From the NCBI GenBank assembly GCA_050298695.1, contig JBNKUQ010000006.1, forward strand, positions 1 through 61,654: 61,654 bases of DNA. The letters run 5' to 3'. This DNA is from CANLBN01 sp050298695 (lineage in GTDB: Bacteria; Pseudomonadota; Gammaproteobacteria; Pseudomonadales; Cellvibrionaceae). This document shows positions 53,856 through 61,654 of this stretch, piece after piece; position 1 is the stretch's first letter, and every line of letters starts with the position of its first letter. Both the position numbers and the translations under genes were made by a program. The notes beneath the pieces were generated by a model. That model was not told the DNA's origin and searched no databases. It saw only the letters and a program-made list of their open reading frames with translations.

Positions 53856-54068
53856 TTAGATATTCATCGGTTCGAGTGATATATCGCCAGCCGGTACTTT
53901 TACAACATCATCAGCAATATAGTTTTTCATCTCTTCGATGGAGGCAAAGTGCCGGGCCATGTCATATTGGCCTTTAAAGGTATTGCCCGATTCATCTTGT
54001 AGGCGAGCGAGTTGGAACTTCGAGCCGCCTTCTCCACGACCGCGAATAATATAGTATTCAAGATTCAT
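53856..54068 (-). CDS. Small conserved-looking protein of unknown function
   Basis: The ATG at 54068 has GGAGAAA upstream at 7-nt spacing, giving a 70-residue acidic soluble protein beginning MNLEYYIIRGRGEGGSK. A longer frame to 54131 has no ribosome site. No signal peptide, helix or known motif was seen. The good ribosome site and position between the sdhD terminator and the htpG promoter support it as a gene. Function is unknown. Confidence 0.6.
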   Translation of the reverse strand: MNLEYYIIRGRGEGGSKFQLARLQDESGNTFKGQYDMARHFASIEEMKNYIADDVVKVPAGDISLEPMNI

Positions 54069-54211
54069 TGCTGATTTCTCCAAGCATGAGTGACCATCGA
54101 CAGGGCGCATTATAGGGTGAATAAAGCTCAAAATGCCATAGTATGGTGGTTTTTTTCGTCTCTGTTCATGGTTTTTTACGATTTTGACACCAGCAATTTT
54201 TTGCGTTTAAG

Positions 54212-54239
54212 CTTGAAATGGCGGCTAAGGCCCCCATAT
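54212..54239 (+). promoter_or_regulatory. Sigma-32 heat-shock promoter of htpG
   Basis: CTTGAAA (54212-54218), a 13-bp spacer and CCCCATAT (54232-54239) match the RpoH consensus almost exactly. The start would be about 65-70 nt before the htpG GTG. The expected regulator is RpoH. Confidence 0.9.
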
Positions 54240-54313
54240 TCACAGCCATCCTTTTACAAGAGCGCCTGATTGCTCTATCTGATTAACTTGAAAATAACCC
54301 TAAGGAGTCTGAA

Positions 54314-56263
54314 GTGACCAAAACAGCCGATAAAAAAGCCAAAAAGTCAGCTGATACAACCCAAAAAGAGACGCTAGGTTTTCAGGCCGAGGCTAAACAG
54401 CTACTGCAATTAATGATTCATTCGCTTTATTCAAATAGAGAAATTTTCCTTCGCGAGCTGATATCCAATGCCTCCGATGCAGCTGATAAGTTACGTTTTG
54501 AAGCATTAAAAGACAGCACTTTATTTGAAGATGATCCAGAACTGCAAATTCGCGTCAACTTTGATAAAGAGGCGAAAACAGTCACCATTAGCGATAATGG
54601 TATTGGTATGAGTCGAGAAGAGGTAATCAATAATCTCGGCACCATCGCAAAATCGGGTACTGCACAGTTTTTGGAACAGTTGTCAGGGGACCAGAAAAAA
54701 GATTCACAGCTAATTGGTCAGTTTGGTGTGGGCTTTTATTCCGCATTTATCGTCGCAGATAACGTGGAGGTGTTGACTCGTCGAGCCGGGATGGATAAAT
54801 CTGAGGGTATTCGCTGGGAATGTCAGGGCGATGCAGAATTTACGATTGAACCTATAGAGAAAGTTGATAGAGGTACGACGATTGTACTGCACCTTAAAGA
54901 TGATGCTTTAGAATTCGCGGATAGCTGGCGCCTGCGTTCTGTTATTAAAAAGTATTCTGATCATATCTCTCTCCCTGTGGTTATGAAGAAAGAACCTATG
55001 CCTGTTGCAGAAGGTGAAGAGGATAAAAAACAAAAAGAGCCAGAAGATGAAGTCATCAATACCGCTACTGCCTTGTGGACGCGATCTCGCAGTGATATCA
55101 AAGATGAAGAATACCAAGAGTTTTACAAACATGTATCTCATGATTACAACGACGCATTAACCTGGAGTCACAACCGAGTTGAAGGTAAATTAGATTACAC
55201 CAGCTTGTTATTTATTCCTAAGTCAGCCCCATTTGATTTATATAATCGCGATACTGCAAGAGGTTTAAAACTCTATGTGCAGCGTACCTTTATTATGGAT
55301 GATGCAGAGCAATTTCTGCCATTGTATTTACGATTTGTGAAGGGCATTGTTGATTCAAATGATATTTCTTTAAATGTTTCTCGCGAAATTCTTCAGAAAG
55401 ACCCTAACATTGATGCGATGCGTTCTGCGTTAACCAAGCGAGTTTTGGATATGTTAGAGAAAATGGCCAAGAAAAAGCCAGAAGACTACAACATGTTCTG
55501 GAAAGAATTTGGTCAAGTCATTAAGGAAGGACCAGGAGAAGATTTTGCGAATAAAGAGAAAATTGCTAAGTTAATCCGTTTTTCTACAACCCACACGGAT
55601 AAGCCTGAACAGGATCAGTCCCTCGACGATTATATTGCTCGTATGAAAGAGGGGCAGGACAAAATTTATTACGTCGCGGCTGAAAATTTTAATACGGCAA
55701 AAAATTCACCTCACCTGGAGGTTTTCCGCAAAAAAGGTATAGAGGTCTTGTTGTTAGCCGATCGTGTAGATGATTGGACGATGAGTCATCTTCGTGAATA
55801 CGAAGGCAAAGCATTTCAGGATGTGGGCCGAGGCGAATTAGATCTTGGTGATATGGATACCGAGGAAGAGAAAAAAGAACAAGAAAAAATTAACGAAGAA
55901 CTAAAAGGTTTGGTTGAGCGCAGTAAAAAAGCTCTTGAGGAACAGGTTGAAGAAGTGCGTCTAACTCATCGTTTAACTGATTCTCCTGCTTGTGTCGTTG
56001 TAGGCGAAGCCGATATGGGTGCACAAATGCGTCGCTTGTTAGAGCAAGCGGGCCAGGCCGTACCAGAAAGCAAGCCAATATTTGAATTAAACCCGGAACA
56101 CCCCTTGGTTAAAAAATTAGATCAAGAGCAGGATGAAGATCGTTTTACTGATCTAGTTAAAGTCCTCTTTGACCAAGCGACGTTGGCCGAGGGTGGTCAA
56201 TTGGGTGATCCTGCGGCCTACGTTAGTCGTCTCAATAAACTGTTATTAGAACTTTCTAATTAA
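54314..56263 (+). CDS. htpG: Molecular chaperone HtpG (Hsp90)
   Basis: The 649-residue protein has the GHKL ATPase domain (NASDAADKLRFEAL, DNGIGMS, GTIAKSGT, GQFGVGFYSAF), a middle domain with the catalytic-loop arginine region (RGLKLYVQR) and a C-terminal dimerisation domain. It lacks the eukaryotic MEEVD tail, as expected. The start is GTG at 54314 with AAGGAG upstream; the N-terminal 20 residues are lysine-rich and longer than in E. coli. Heat-shock control is indicated by the promoter at 54212. Confidence 0.97.
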   Translation: MTKTADKKAKKSADTTQKETLGFQAEAKQLLQLMIHSLYSNREIFLRELISNASDAADKLRFEALKDSTLFEDDPELQIRVNFDKEAKTVTISDNGIGMSREEVINNLGTIAKSGTAQFLEQLSGDQKKDSQLIGQFGVGFYSAFIVADNVEVLTRRAGMDKSEGIRWECQGDAEFTIEPIEKVDRGTTIVLHLKDDALEFADSWRLRSVIKKYSDHISLPVVMKKEPMPVAEGEEDKKQKEPEDEVINTATALWTRSRSDIKDEEYQEFYKHVSHDYNDALTWSHNRVEGKLDYTSLLFIPKSAPFDLYNRDTARGLKLYVQRTFIMDDAEQFLPLYLRFVKGIVDSNDISLNVSREILQKDPNIDAMRSALTKRVLDMLEKMAKKKPEDYNMFWKEFGQVIKEGPGEDFANKEKIAKLIRFSTTHTDKPEQDQSLDDYIARMKEGQDKIYYVAAENFNTAKNSPHLEVFRKKGIEVLLLADRVDDWTMSHLREYEGKAFQDVGRGELDLGDMDTEEEKKEQEKINEELKGLVERSKKALEEQVEEVRLTHRLTDSPACVVVGEADMGAQMRRLLEQAGQAVPESKPIFELNPEHPLVKKLDQEQDEDRFTDLVKVLFDQATLAEGGQLGDPAAYVSRLNKLLLELSN

Positions 56264-56294
56264 ATTAACTCTAATATCTAAAGTGGTAAGCCAT

Positions 56295-56320
56295 AAAGGC
56301 CCAGATTATCTGGGCCTTTA
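56295..56320 (+). terminator. htpG terminator hairpin
   Basis: AAAGGCCCA (56295-56303) pairs with TGGGCCTTT (56311-56319) over a 7-nt loop. The T-run is short but the stem is strong and follows the htpG stop by about 30 bp. Confidence 0.75.
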
Positions 56321-56332
56321 TAGTTAATCGTG

Positions 56333-56424
56333 TACCCATTGAGTTTCGACTTATGGGTACGACCCCATCCTTGGCGGTCGCGCGCGTGCAGCCAACACTC
56401 CCAGAAGTTGAAAGGCGATGGGTA
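56333..56424. repeat. 92-bp dispersed intergenic repeat, copy B
   Basis: The element begins TACCCAT and ends ATGGGTA, and shares long blocks with copy A at 47652-47746. Here the left part has an extra internal ATGGGTAC that could pair with the first TACCCAT, and the central CCGCCA stem is imperfect. It lies downstream of the htpG terminator. Confidence 0.85.
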
Positions 56425-56553
56425 TATAACTGATTCTATTAGCTTGGTATGATGCAGTTATACATATCTAAACGGATTTTATCTATATCCAAAGTTTCAA
56501 TACGTCGTTAAATTGTAAGGATTGATTACGTAATTCAGCCTCTTGTGCTTGAA

Positions 56554-56619
56554 CCTAAAAACCGCAGTTGGATCACGAAAGTATGCACATCTTTTTCGCG
56601 CCCAACCGCCGTTTTTAGG
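56554..56619. repeat. Long imperfect inverted repeat upstream of gpsA
   Basis: The 18-bp arms (56554-56571 and 56602-56619) match at 16 of 18 positions when folded, starting CCTAAAAAC and ending GTTTTTAGG. An inner CGAAA/TTTCG pair extends the stem. It could be a palindromic repeat element or an mRNA structure in the gpsA leader. Confidence 0.7.
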
Positions 56620-56693
56620 CTGAAGACGATATTTCACTTATCACTGGCGTTTTATCGTGAGTGAAAATAACAATGACTATAAAGCGATCATTT

Positions 56694-57716
56694 ATGACAG
56701 CAGAATTAAAAGTGGCAGTACTGGGCGGTGGTAGTTTTGGTACTGCAATAGCAAATGTTATTGCTAGTAATGGTTTTCCGACACAACTTTGGATGCGCGA
56801 TGATGAACGAGCTCATCTCGTTCAAGAAAGCAGGGAAAATGCAGCTTATCTACCTGGTTATAAACTAGCCGATAAATTATCTGTCAGCAGTGATTTGGCG
56901 GATGTGGTTGCTGATAGTGATTTAATTTTTGTATCCGTTCCCAGTTCTTCTTTCCGTGAAGTCGTCAAAAAACTTGCCACAGTAATACCCCCGACATCCA
57001 AAGTCATTAGTACTACCAAAGGTATTGGGCGTGATGGTTTTACCTTAATGAGCCAGATCTTGGCAGAGGAACTACCAGAAGCTTCTATTGGTGTCTTGAG
57101 TGGTCCTAACTTCGCCAAAGAAATGATACAGGGTGAATTGACGGGATCTGTTATTGCTAGTATGGATGATGGTCTAATAAAACAAGTGCAAACGGTTTTG
57201 GGCTCAGCGAAATTCAGAATCTACTCCAGTCATGATTGTTATGGTGTTGAACTAGCCGGCGCTTTAAAAAATATCTATGCGATTATTACGGGAATGGCTC
57301 AGGCTCGACACTATGGACAAAATACTTTGGCCTTATTAATGACGCGCTCTTTATCTGAAATGGGGCGCTTTGCTCATGCATTGGGCGCGGATCCCATGAC
57401 TTTCTTAGGCTTGGCTGGGGTGGGCGATTTAATTTTGACTTGTAATTCTAATTTGAGCCGTAACTATCGTGTAGGTTATGCTATGGGTGAAGGTAAATCC
57501 TTAACAGCGGCCATTAAAGGTGTGGGACAGGTTGTTGAAGGAGTGAATACTTTGCGTTTAGTCAAAGAAAAAGCAGAGGAATTGAATGTTCACATGCCTT
57601 TGGTGTCTGCATTGTATGCGCTGTTATTTGAGAGTGCATCAGCGGATAGTATTATTAATCAGCTCATGTTAAGTGAGCAAAATAGCGATGTTGATTTTAC
57701 AGGGGCAATACGATGA
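56694..57716 (+). CDS. gpsA: Glycerol-3-phosphate dehydrogenase [NAD(P)+]
   Basis: The enzyme reduces dihydroxyacetone phosphate to sn-glycerol-3-phosphate for phospholipid synthesis. It has the Rossmann motif LGGGSFGTAIA, SVPSSSFREV, LSGPNFAKE and the catalytic-lysine region GALKNIYAI. Starting at the ATG at 56694 gives 340 residues, the usual length; a GTG at 56661 would add 11 residues with no family match, and neither start has a strong ribosome site. The stop overlaps the DUF4389 gene by ATGA. Confidence 0.96.
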   Translation: MTAELKVAVLGGGSFGTAIANVIASNGFPTQLWMRDDERAHLVQESRENAAYLPGYKLADKLSVSSDLADVVADSDLIFVSVPSSSFREVVKKLATVIPPTSKVISTTKGIGRDGFTLMSQILAEELPEASIGVLSGPNFAKEMIQGELTGSVIASMDDGLIKQVQTVLGSAKFRIYSSHDCYGVELAGALKNIYAIITGMAQARHYGQNTLALLMTRSLSEMGRFAHALGADPMTFLGLAGVGDLILTCNSNLSRNYRVGYAMGEGKSLTAAIKGVGQVVEGVNTLRLVKEKAEELNVHMPLVSALYALLFESASADSIINQLMLSEQNSDVDFTGAIR

Positions 57717-58081
57717 CACAAAATGTTGAGAAACAACCTGCCAAATCGGTAGAGGCCAAGTCAGTACATGCCGAGTCCGTTGAAACGATTGACGTCGAGC
57801 CTAGTTGGGGTGAGCGATTATTATCAGTGGAACACTGGTTAAGATTTGTATTTATGGTTTTATTTGCCATTATCGTAAGTATTGCGGGTTATGTGATGAT
57901 GGCATTAGTGTTGCTGCAATTTCTTTTGTCACTGATCACTGGAGAGGCAAATGATAATTTGCGTGAGTTCGGTGGACGTTTATCACAATATATTTATCAG
58001 ATTTTGCGCTTTTTGACTTATAACTCTCAGGATAAGCCTTTCCCATTTGCCGATTGGCCAGATGCGGAAAAAGAAAATTAG
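57713..58081 (+). CDS. DUF4389 domain membrane protein
   Basis: The 122-residue protein has a hydrophilic N-terminus with Val/Glu/Ser-rich repeats (about 1-35), then one long hydrophobic segment (about 45-72), and the DUF4389 ending with LREFGGRLSQYIYQILRFLTY and PFPFADWP. The function is not known. ATGA overlap with gpsA indicates coupling, an arrangement seen in other gammaproteobacteria. Confidence 0.85.
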   Translation: MTQNVEKQPAKSVEAKSVHAESVETIDVEPSWGERLLSVEHWLRFVFMVLFAIIVSIAGYVMMALVLLQFLLSLITGEANDNLREFGGRLSQYIYQILRFLTYNSQDKPFPFADWPDAEKEN

Positions 58082-58176
58082 ATATTTTATGCTGTCTCAA
58101 CTTTAGCGGTGTGCCAGACAAATCATGCGTATATTGCGTGTGGATTTAAAACAATAATATTTAGGTATATCAATTT

Positions 58177-58593
58177 ATGCACGTATTTTTTATGCGACAT
58201 GGTGAAGCAGTAACGCAAGCAGCCTCAGATGCGGCCCGAAGTTTGACACAGGTTGGGCGTGAAGATGTTGAGGCGACCATTAATCGTTGTGCACAAGAAC
58301 CCGTATTTGCGCAAGTTATTGATGAAATTTGGTGTAGTCAATATGTCCGCGCTCGACAGACGGCTGAGATTGTATCGTCGCTTTTGGATAATAAGCCTAT
58401 TGTTATTAAAGAAGGACTGGCTCCAACAGATAATCCCGACTATGTTCTCCAGGATCTTAAAGAAACCGACAAATGTATCATGGTGGTGAGTCATCAACCT
58501 TTATTGGGTACATTGGTGGATCGTTTAGCGGGCTTGGAAACAGGCCGTTATCGAATGGGAACCTCGGCTGTGGCTGCCATAGAAGCTGAGTGA
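58177..58593 (+). CDS. sixA: Phosphohistidine phosphatase SixA
   Basis: The 138-residue histidine phosphatase has the RHGEA motif (R7, H8 nucleophile), SQYVRARQTAEIV (near 50) and the second catalytic histidine in VVSHQPLLG (near 109). SixA dephosphorylates phosphohistidine proteins such as the NPr/HPr-type phosphocarriers. It is short, as expected for SixA. gpsA-DUF4389-sixA forms a run with small gaps. Confidence 0.92.
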   Translation: MHVFFMRHGEAVTQAASDAARSLTQVGREDVEATINRCAQEPVFAQVIDEIWCSQYVRARQTAEIVSSLLDNKPIVIKEGLAPTDNPDYVLQDLKETDKCIMVVSHQPLLGTLVDRLAGLETGRYRMGTSAVAAIEAE

Positions 58594-58656
58594 TTGGCCT
58601 ATGGCTGTGGTGAGCTTAGGTGGTTGCATCAGCCTTAAGGTTTGTCGTTTTTTGCT

Positions 58657-59571
58657 ATGAATACCGATATATCTAACGTCGTTGAGCGTACATTTACGTT
58701 TAATGGTTTTCGTTATGCCGCTCAGTTGTGGGGCGACACGTGCTCGCAGCAGCCCATTATGGCCTTGCATGGCTGGTTGGATAATAGTGCTAGTTTTGAT
58801 CTTTTAGCTCCCTATTTGGTTGAATTTTCCAATGTGCAGGTGTTAGCCCCGGATTTATCGGGTCATGGCCATAGTGATCATCGCAATGGCTTTAGCGACT
58901 ACCCCATATGGGCTGAAGTCGTGGCTATTATTGCCATGGCCGATGAGATGCAGTGGCCGCAGTTTGTATTAATGGGGCATTCTAGAGGCGCAATGATAGC
59001 GTTGATTCTCGCAGCTATGTTTCCTGAGCGAGTTTCCCAATTAGTTTTGATCGATGCGATAGCGCCATCGCCTATTGACGCTGAGCAAGCGCCGGATCAT
59101 ATGCTAAAAAGTATGCAGGAAATACATCGTCGTGTGCGGCGTAAATTATCGTGTTATCCCACCTATGATGCGGCAATCAAAGCCCGTGTTAATAGTGATG
59201 TTACCCGCGTTGAACCAGAGACCGCTCAACGCTTGGCAAAACGTGGTTTACGAGAATTAACGGAAGGCTTTCATTGGCATGCAGATGATAAACTGTGGGC
59301 CTTTAGCCATGTCATGTTTACTCAAGAACAAATTTTTGCGTTTGTTCGTAAAGTGCAGGCTAAAACCTTAATTTTATTAGCGGAGCAGGGGTTTATGTCG
59401 TTTATCAAAGATAATCCTATCGCTTGTGAGATGAACAAACATCTAATCAATTTACTGAGTGCCAACGTAATACACTTTGAGGATGGCCATTATTTACATA
59501 TTGAAAAATCCGCACTTGATGTAGCGCGCAGTATTAGCAACTTTATTGTATCGAACAAGACAGGCAGTTAG
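58657..59571 (+). CDS. Alpha/beta hydrolase
   Basis: From the ATG at 58657 the protein has 304 residues; an in-frame TTG at 58642 is too close to the AAGG ribosome site to be preferred. The alpha/beta fold shows the oxyanion HGW motif (38-40), nucleophile S109 in GHSRGA and H278 in EDGHYLH. It resembles the MhpC/serine hydrolase group found near prmB in pseudomonads. Substrate is unknown. The next gene follows after 1 bp. Confidence 0.88.
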   Translation: MNTDISNVVERTFTFNGFRYAAQLWGDTCSQQPIMALHGWLDNSASFDLLAPYLVEFSNVQVLAPDLSGHGHSDHRNGFSDYPIWAEVVAIIAMADEMQWPQFVLMGHSRGAMIALILAAMFPERVSQLVLIDAIAPSPIDAEQAPDHMLKSMQEIHRRVRRKLSCYPTYDAAIKARVNSDVTRVEPETAQRLAKRGLRELTEGFHWHADDKLWAFSHVMFTQEQIFAFVRKVQAKTLILLAEQGFMSFIKDNPIACEMNKHLINLLSANVIHFEDGHYLHIEKSALDVARSISNFIVSNKTGS

Positions 59572-59572
59572 A

Positions 59573-60121
59573 GTGATCAAATATATCCGCACTTTTTATA
59601 TGGCTTCCAGTTTTATTGTTAGTAGCCTTGTTATCACTAGCTTTTTTTCTCACGAGATTTTAGCAGCGGAGCCTAATCAGTTTTTGCCTTATGATCGTGC
59701 AAGAGTGGTCAATCAAGAGCAACGAGATGTTTCTATCTACCGCTTGGCCTTAGGCCCTTATGAGAAGCTACAAAATCGCTGGCAGCCAGAGAAGTTGCTA
59801 CGCTTACAAGGCAAGCTTTACCGAGAGACCCATGAGTTGCCCTCGGGCTTTGATGAGCAAGAAGTCTATGACTTTTACCGCAGCCAAATCCCCAGTACCG
59901 CCAAAGTGCTATTCAGTTGCGAACGGCGTGACTGTGGGGAAAGTAATAATTGGGCGAATGATCATTTTCGCATCAAACAACTCTATGGGCTGGATGAATA
60001 CCAATTTTATTCAACCTATACCATAAACGACGAACAATACATTACCTTATATGTTGTGCGTCGTGGCAATCGTAGAGTTTATTCACAAATAGAAATTCTA
60101 ATAACTAAGCCCCAACTCTAA
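59573..60121 (+). CDS. DUF4892 domain exported protein
   Basis: The start is taken as the GTG at 59573, one base after the hydrolase stop, giving a 182-residue protein with a signal segment (about 6-30, cleavage near LAAE). The domain has YDRARVV, and the LFSCERRDCGESNNWAN motif with a Cys pair and SN-x-WAN typical of DUF4892. Such proteins are periplasmic or outer-membrane associated and of unknown function. Codon overlap and spacing suggest cotranscription with the hydrolase. Confidence 0.8.
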   Translation: MIKYIRTFYMASSFIVSSLVITSFFSHEILAAEPNQFLPYDRARVVNQEQRDVSIYRLALGPYEKLQNRWQPEKLLRLQGKLYRETHELPSGFDEQEVYDFYRSQIPSTAKVLFSCERRDCGESNNWANDHFRIKQLYGLDEYQFYSTYTINDEQYITLYVVRRGNRRVYSQIEILITKPQL

Positions 60122-60144
60122 CCCTCGAACCTACAAATTATACC

Positions 60145-61059
60145 GTGAAGATACCGCCAGACGCTCAAACCCTCAGCATACAAAACTGCATTGATGAGGG
60201 TGCAAAACAATTTGAAGAGGCTGGTTTATTTTTTGGCCATGGAACTGATAATGCCAGCGACGAGGCTTTTTGGTTGGTGTTTCACTATCTCCAGTTACCA
60301 TGGGATAGTCCCGCTGAGGTCTTTCAAAGAGAGCTGAGTCCCGAAGACTATCAGACAATTTCCCACTTATTTAAGCGCAGGGTTGATGAACGTATTCCTG
60401 CAGCTTATTTAACGGGAGAGGCGTGGTTTGCAGGTTACCCTTTTACGGTTAATCCCTCGGTGTTGGTGCCACGATCTCCTATTGCAGAGTTGATCGATGC
60501 CCAATACAGGCCCTGGCTGTCTGTGGATCAACCTCATATTTTAGATTTGTGCACGGGGAGTGGTTGTATAGGACTTGCCAGTGCCTTGTACTTACCTGAT
60601 GCTACGGTGGTTCTCAGCGATATTTCGCCAGAAGCGTTATTGGTCGCTAATGAAAACTGTCAGCGCCATCATCTTGAGCATAGGGTGACCCTGATAGAGT
60701 CTGATGGTTTTCAGGCCTTTACTCCAAACAACCCCCATCACCAGTTTGACTTGATTGTTTCCAATCCGCCCTATGTGGATGCACAAGATTTTGCGAATAT
60801 GCCAGCAGAATATCATGCTGAACCCGAGTTAGGCTTGGTCTCAGGTTTTGATGGCTTGGATTTTACCCGCCGCCTGCTAGGGGAGGCAGCGACTTACTTA
60901 AAACCCAATGGCGTATTAATTGTTGAAGTGGGCAACAGTTGGGAAGCCTTAGAAGCGGCATTCCCTGATATTACGTTTACCTGGATAGAGTTTGCTTTGG
61001 GCGGCCATGGTGTATTTGTTCTAAATCGTGAAGAATTATTACTAGCGGCCAGTAGCTAG
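60145..61059 (+). CDS. prmB: Ribosomal protein uL3 glutamine methyltransferase PrmB
   Basis: The 304-residue SAM-dependent methyltransferase has DLCTGSGCIGLA (SAM site), VLSDISPEAL and the glutamine-binding NPPY (N207-Y210). PrmB methylates Gln150 of ribosomal protein L3; location directly before aroC favours PrmB over PrmC. The start is GTG at 60145. The stop codon lies within an AGCT-rich stem-loop (61042-61066). Confidence 0.95.
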   Translation: MKIPPDAQTLSIQNCIDEGAKQFEEAGLFFGHGTDNASDEAFWLVFHYLQLPWDSPAEVFQRELSPEDYQTISHLFKRRVDERIPAAYLTGEAWFAGYPFTVNPSVLVPRSPIAELIDAQYRPWLSVDQPHILDLCTGSGCIGLASALYLPDATVVLSDISPEALLVANENCQRHHLEHRVTLIESDGFQAFTPNNPHHQFDLIVSNPPYVDAQDFANMPAEYHAEPELGLVSGFDGLDFTRRLLGEAATYLKPNGVLIVEVGNSWEALEAAFPDITFTWIEFALGGHGVFVLNREELLLAASS

Positions 61060-61066
61060 CCGCTAG
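61042..61066. repeat. Stem-loop overlapping the prmB stop
   Basis: CTAGCGGC (61042-61049) pairs with GCCGCTAG (61059-61066). It covers the prmB stop codon and is AGCT-rich like the spacers at 39656 and 50822. Too few T residues follow to call it a terminator. Confidence 0.5.
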
Positions 61067-61108
61067 TAGCTTCTTTATACTGTCACCTTTTTTGAAAATG
61101 AGTTCCCT

Positions 61109-61654
61109 ATGTCAGGCAATACCTTCGGTAAATTATTCGCAGTCACAACATTTGGTGAAAGCCATGGCTTAGCCTTGGGATGTATTATCGATGGTTGTCC
61201 TCCAGGTCTTTCCTTAACTGAAGCTGATCTGCAGCGCGATCTTGATCGCCGTCGCCCTGGTAAAAATAAATTCGAAACTCAACGCCGAGAGCCAGACCAG
61301 GTAAAGATTTTATCCGGTGTATTTGAAGGGAAAACCACGGGGACTCCCATTGGCTTATTGATTGAAAATACGGATCAGCGTTCCAAAGACTACGGCAATA
61401 TCAAAGACCAATTTCGGCCCGCGCATGCCGATTACACTTATATGCAGAAATATGGTGTGCGCGACTATCGCGGAGGTGGCCGTTCTTCGGCTCGTGAGAC
61501 CGCTATGCGGGTAGCAGCGGGCGCCATTGCGAAAAGATATTTGCAGGAAGCGTTTGGTATTGTGGTGAGAGGTTGCCTGACACAACTAGGCCCAATTAAA
61601 ACCGAGCTCCCCATCGCTAGTTGGGATTGGGACGCCGTGGAAAATAATCCATTC
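61109..61654 (+). CDS. aroC: Chorismate synthase (5' part, cut by window edge)
   Basis: The first 182 codons of chorismate synthase are present: MSGNTFGKLF, TTFGESHG, GCIIDGCPPG, RRRPGKNKFETQRREPD and RDYRGGGRSSARETA, which includes the FMN/EPSP-binding residues. The enzyme makes chorismate from EPSP. It is the last shikimate step. The prmB-aroC order is conserved in gammaproteobacteria. The gene continues beyond the window. Confidence 0.97.
   Translation, partial: MSGNTFGKLFAVTTFGESHGLALGCIIDGCPPGLSLTEADLQRDLDRRRPGKNKFETQRREPDQVKILSGVFEGKTTGTPIGLLIENTDQRSKDYGNIKDQFRPAHADYTYMQKYGVRDYRGGGRSSARETAMRVAAGAIAKRYLQEAFGIVVRGCLTQLGPIKTELPIASWDWDAVENNPF

Larger units (their letters stand above)
56264..56693. 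other. Repeat-rich intergenic region between htpG and gpsA
   Basis: No gene lies here. From left to right it holds the htpG terminator (56295-56320), repeat copy B (56333-56424) and a long inverted repeat (56554-56619). Confidence 0.8.

Overview
The window is chromosomal DNA from a gammaproteobacterium, most likely a marine Cellvibrionales/Pseudomonadales relative. The gene order rpsP-rimM-trmD-rplS, then xerD, dsbC, hom, thrC and recJ resembles that of Pseudomonas, while gltA divergent from a succinate dehydrogenase/2-oxoglutarate dehydrogenase operon is the usual gammaproteobacterial arrangement. The genus cannot be named from the sequence alone. No rRNA, tRNA or CRISPR array was seen.

Layout. 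1-3363 (minus): the translocation and assembly module, tamA followed by the 5' part of tamB, which is cut by the window edge. 3629-5005: ffh. 5145-9503: a GGDEF/EAL membrane protein, a thiol-dioxygenase-like cupin, a secreted WG-repeat protein and a phosphodiester glycosidase, closely packed. 9636-12306: a small GlsB-type membrane protein and the ribosomal operon rpsP-rimM-trmD-rplS. 12391-18962: xerD (minus), dsbC, hom, thrC, recJ. 19072-24720 (minus): a compact four-gene envelope operon encoding a tandem OmpA-domain protein, a small basic protein, a DUF4407 coiled-coil membrane protein and a DUF4407-like/zinc-ribbon/rhomboid fusion.

25340-37004: a biosynthetic locus. It holds an exported CXXCH protein, a 2712-residue iterative type I polyketide synthase with enediyne/PUFA-synthase-like order (KS-AT-ACP-ACP-ACP-KR-DH-PPTase) plus a C-terminal double-hotdog thioesterase, and a flavin-dependent halogenase. 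Palindromic repeats lie on both sides of the PKS-halogenase pair. 37560-39649: a small membrane protein, a TSUP permease and a LapG-type periplasmic protease.

39795-53796: the TCA-cycle block. gltA (minus) diverges from sdhA-sdhB-sucA-sucB-lpd-sucC-sucD. The membrane anchor genes sdhC and sdhD are at the far 3' end, behind a strong inverted repeat, not ahead of sdhA. Both anchor proteins lack the histidines that bind heme b in E. coli, yet keep the quinone-site residues. SucB carries two near-identical lipoyl domains.

53856-61654: a small unknown gene (minus), htpG with a textbook sigma-32 promoter, then gpsA, a DUF4389 protein, sixA, an alpha/beta hydrolase, a DUF4892 protein, prmB and the start of aroC. 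Several intergenic palindromic repeats are scattered through the second half, including a 92-95 bp element present twice and a perfect 10-copy heptamer abutting the gltA stop codon.

The most promising material for new biology is the PKS/halogenase locus, the rhomboid/DUF4407/double-OmpA operon and the apparently heme-less complex II anchor.
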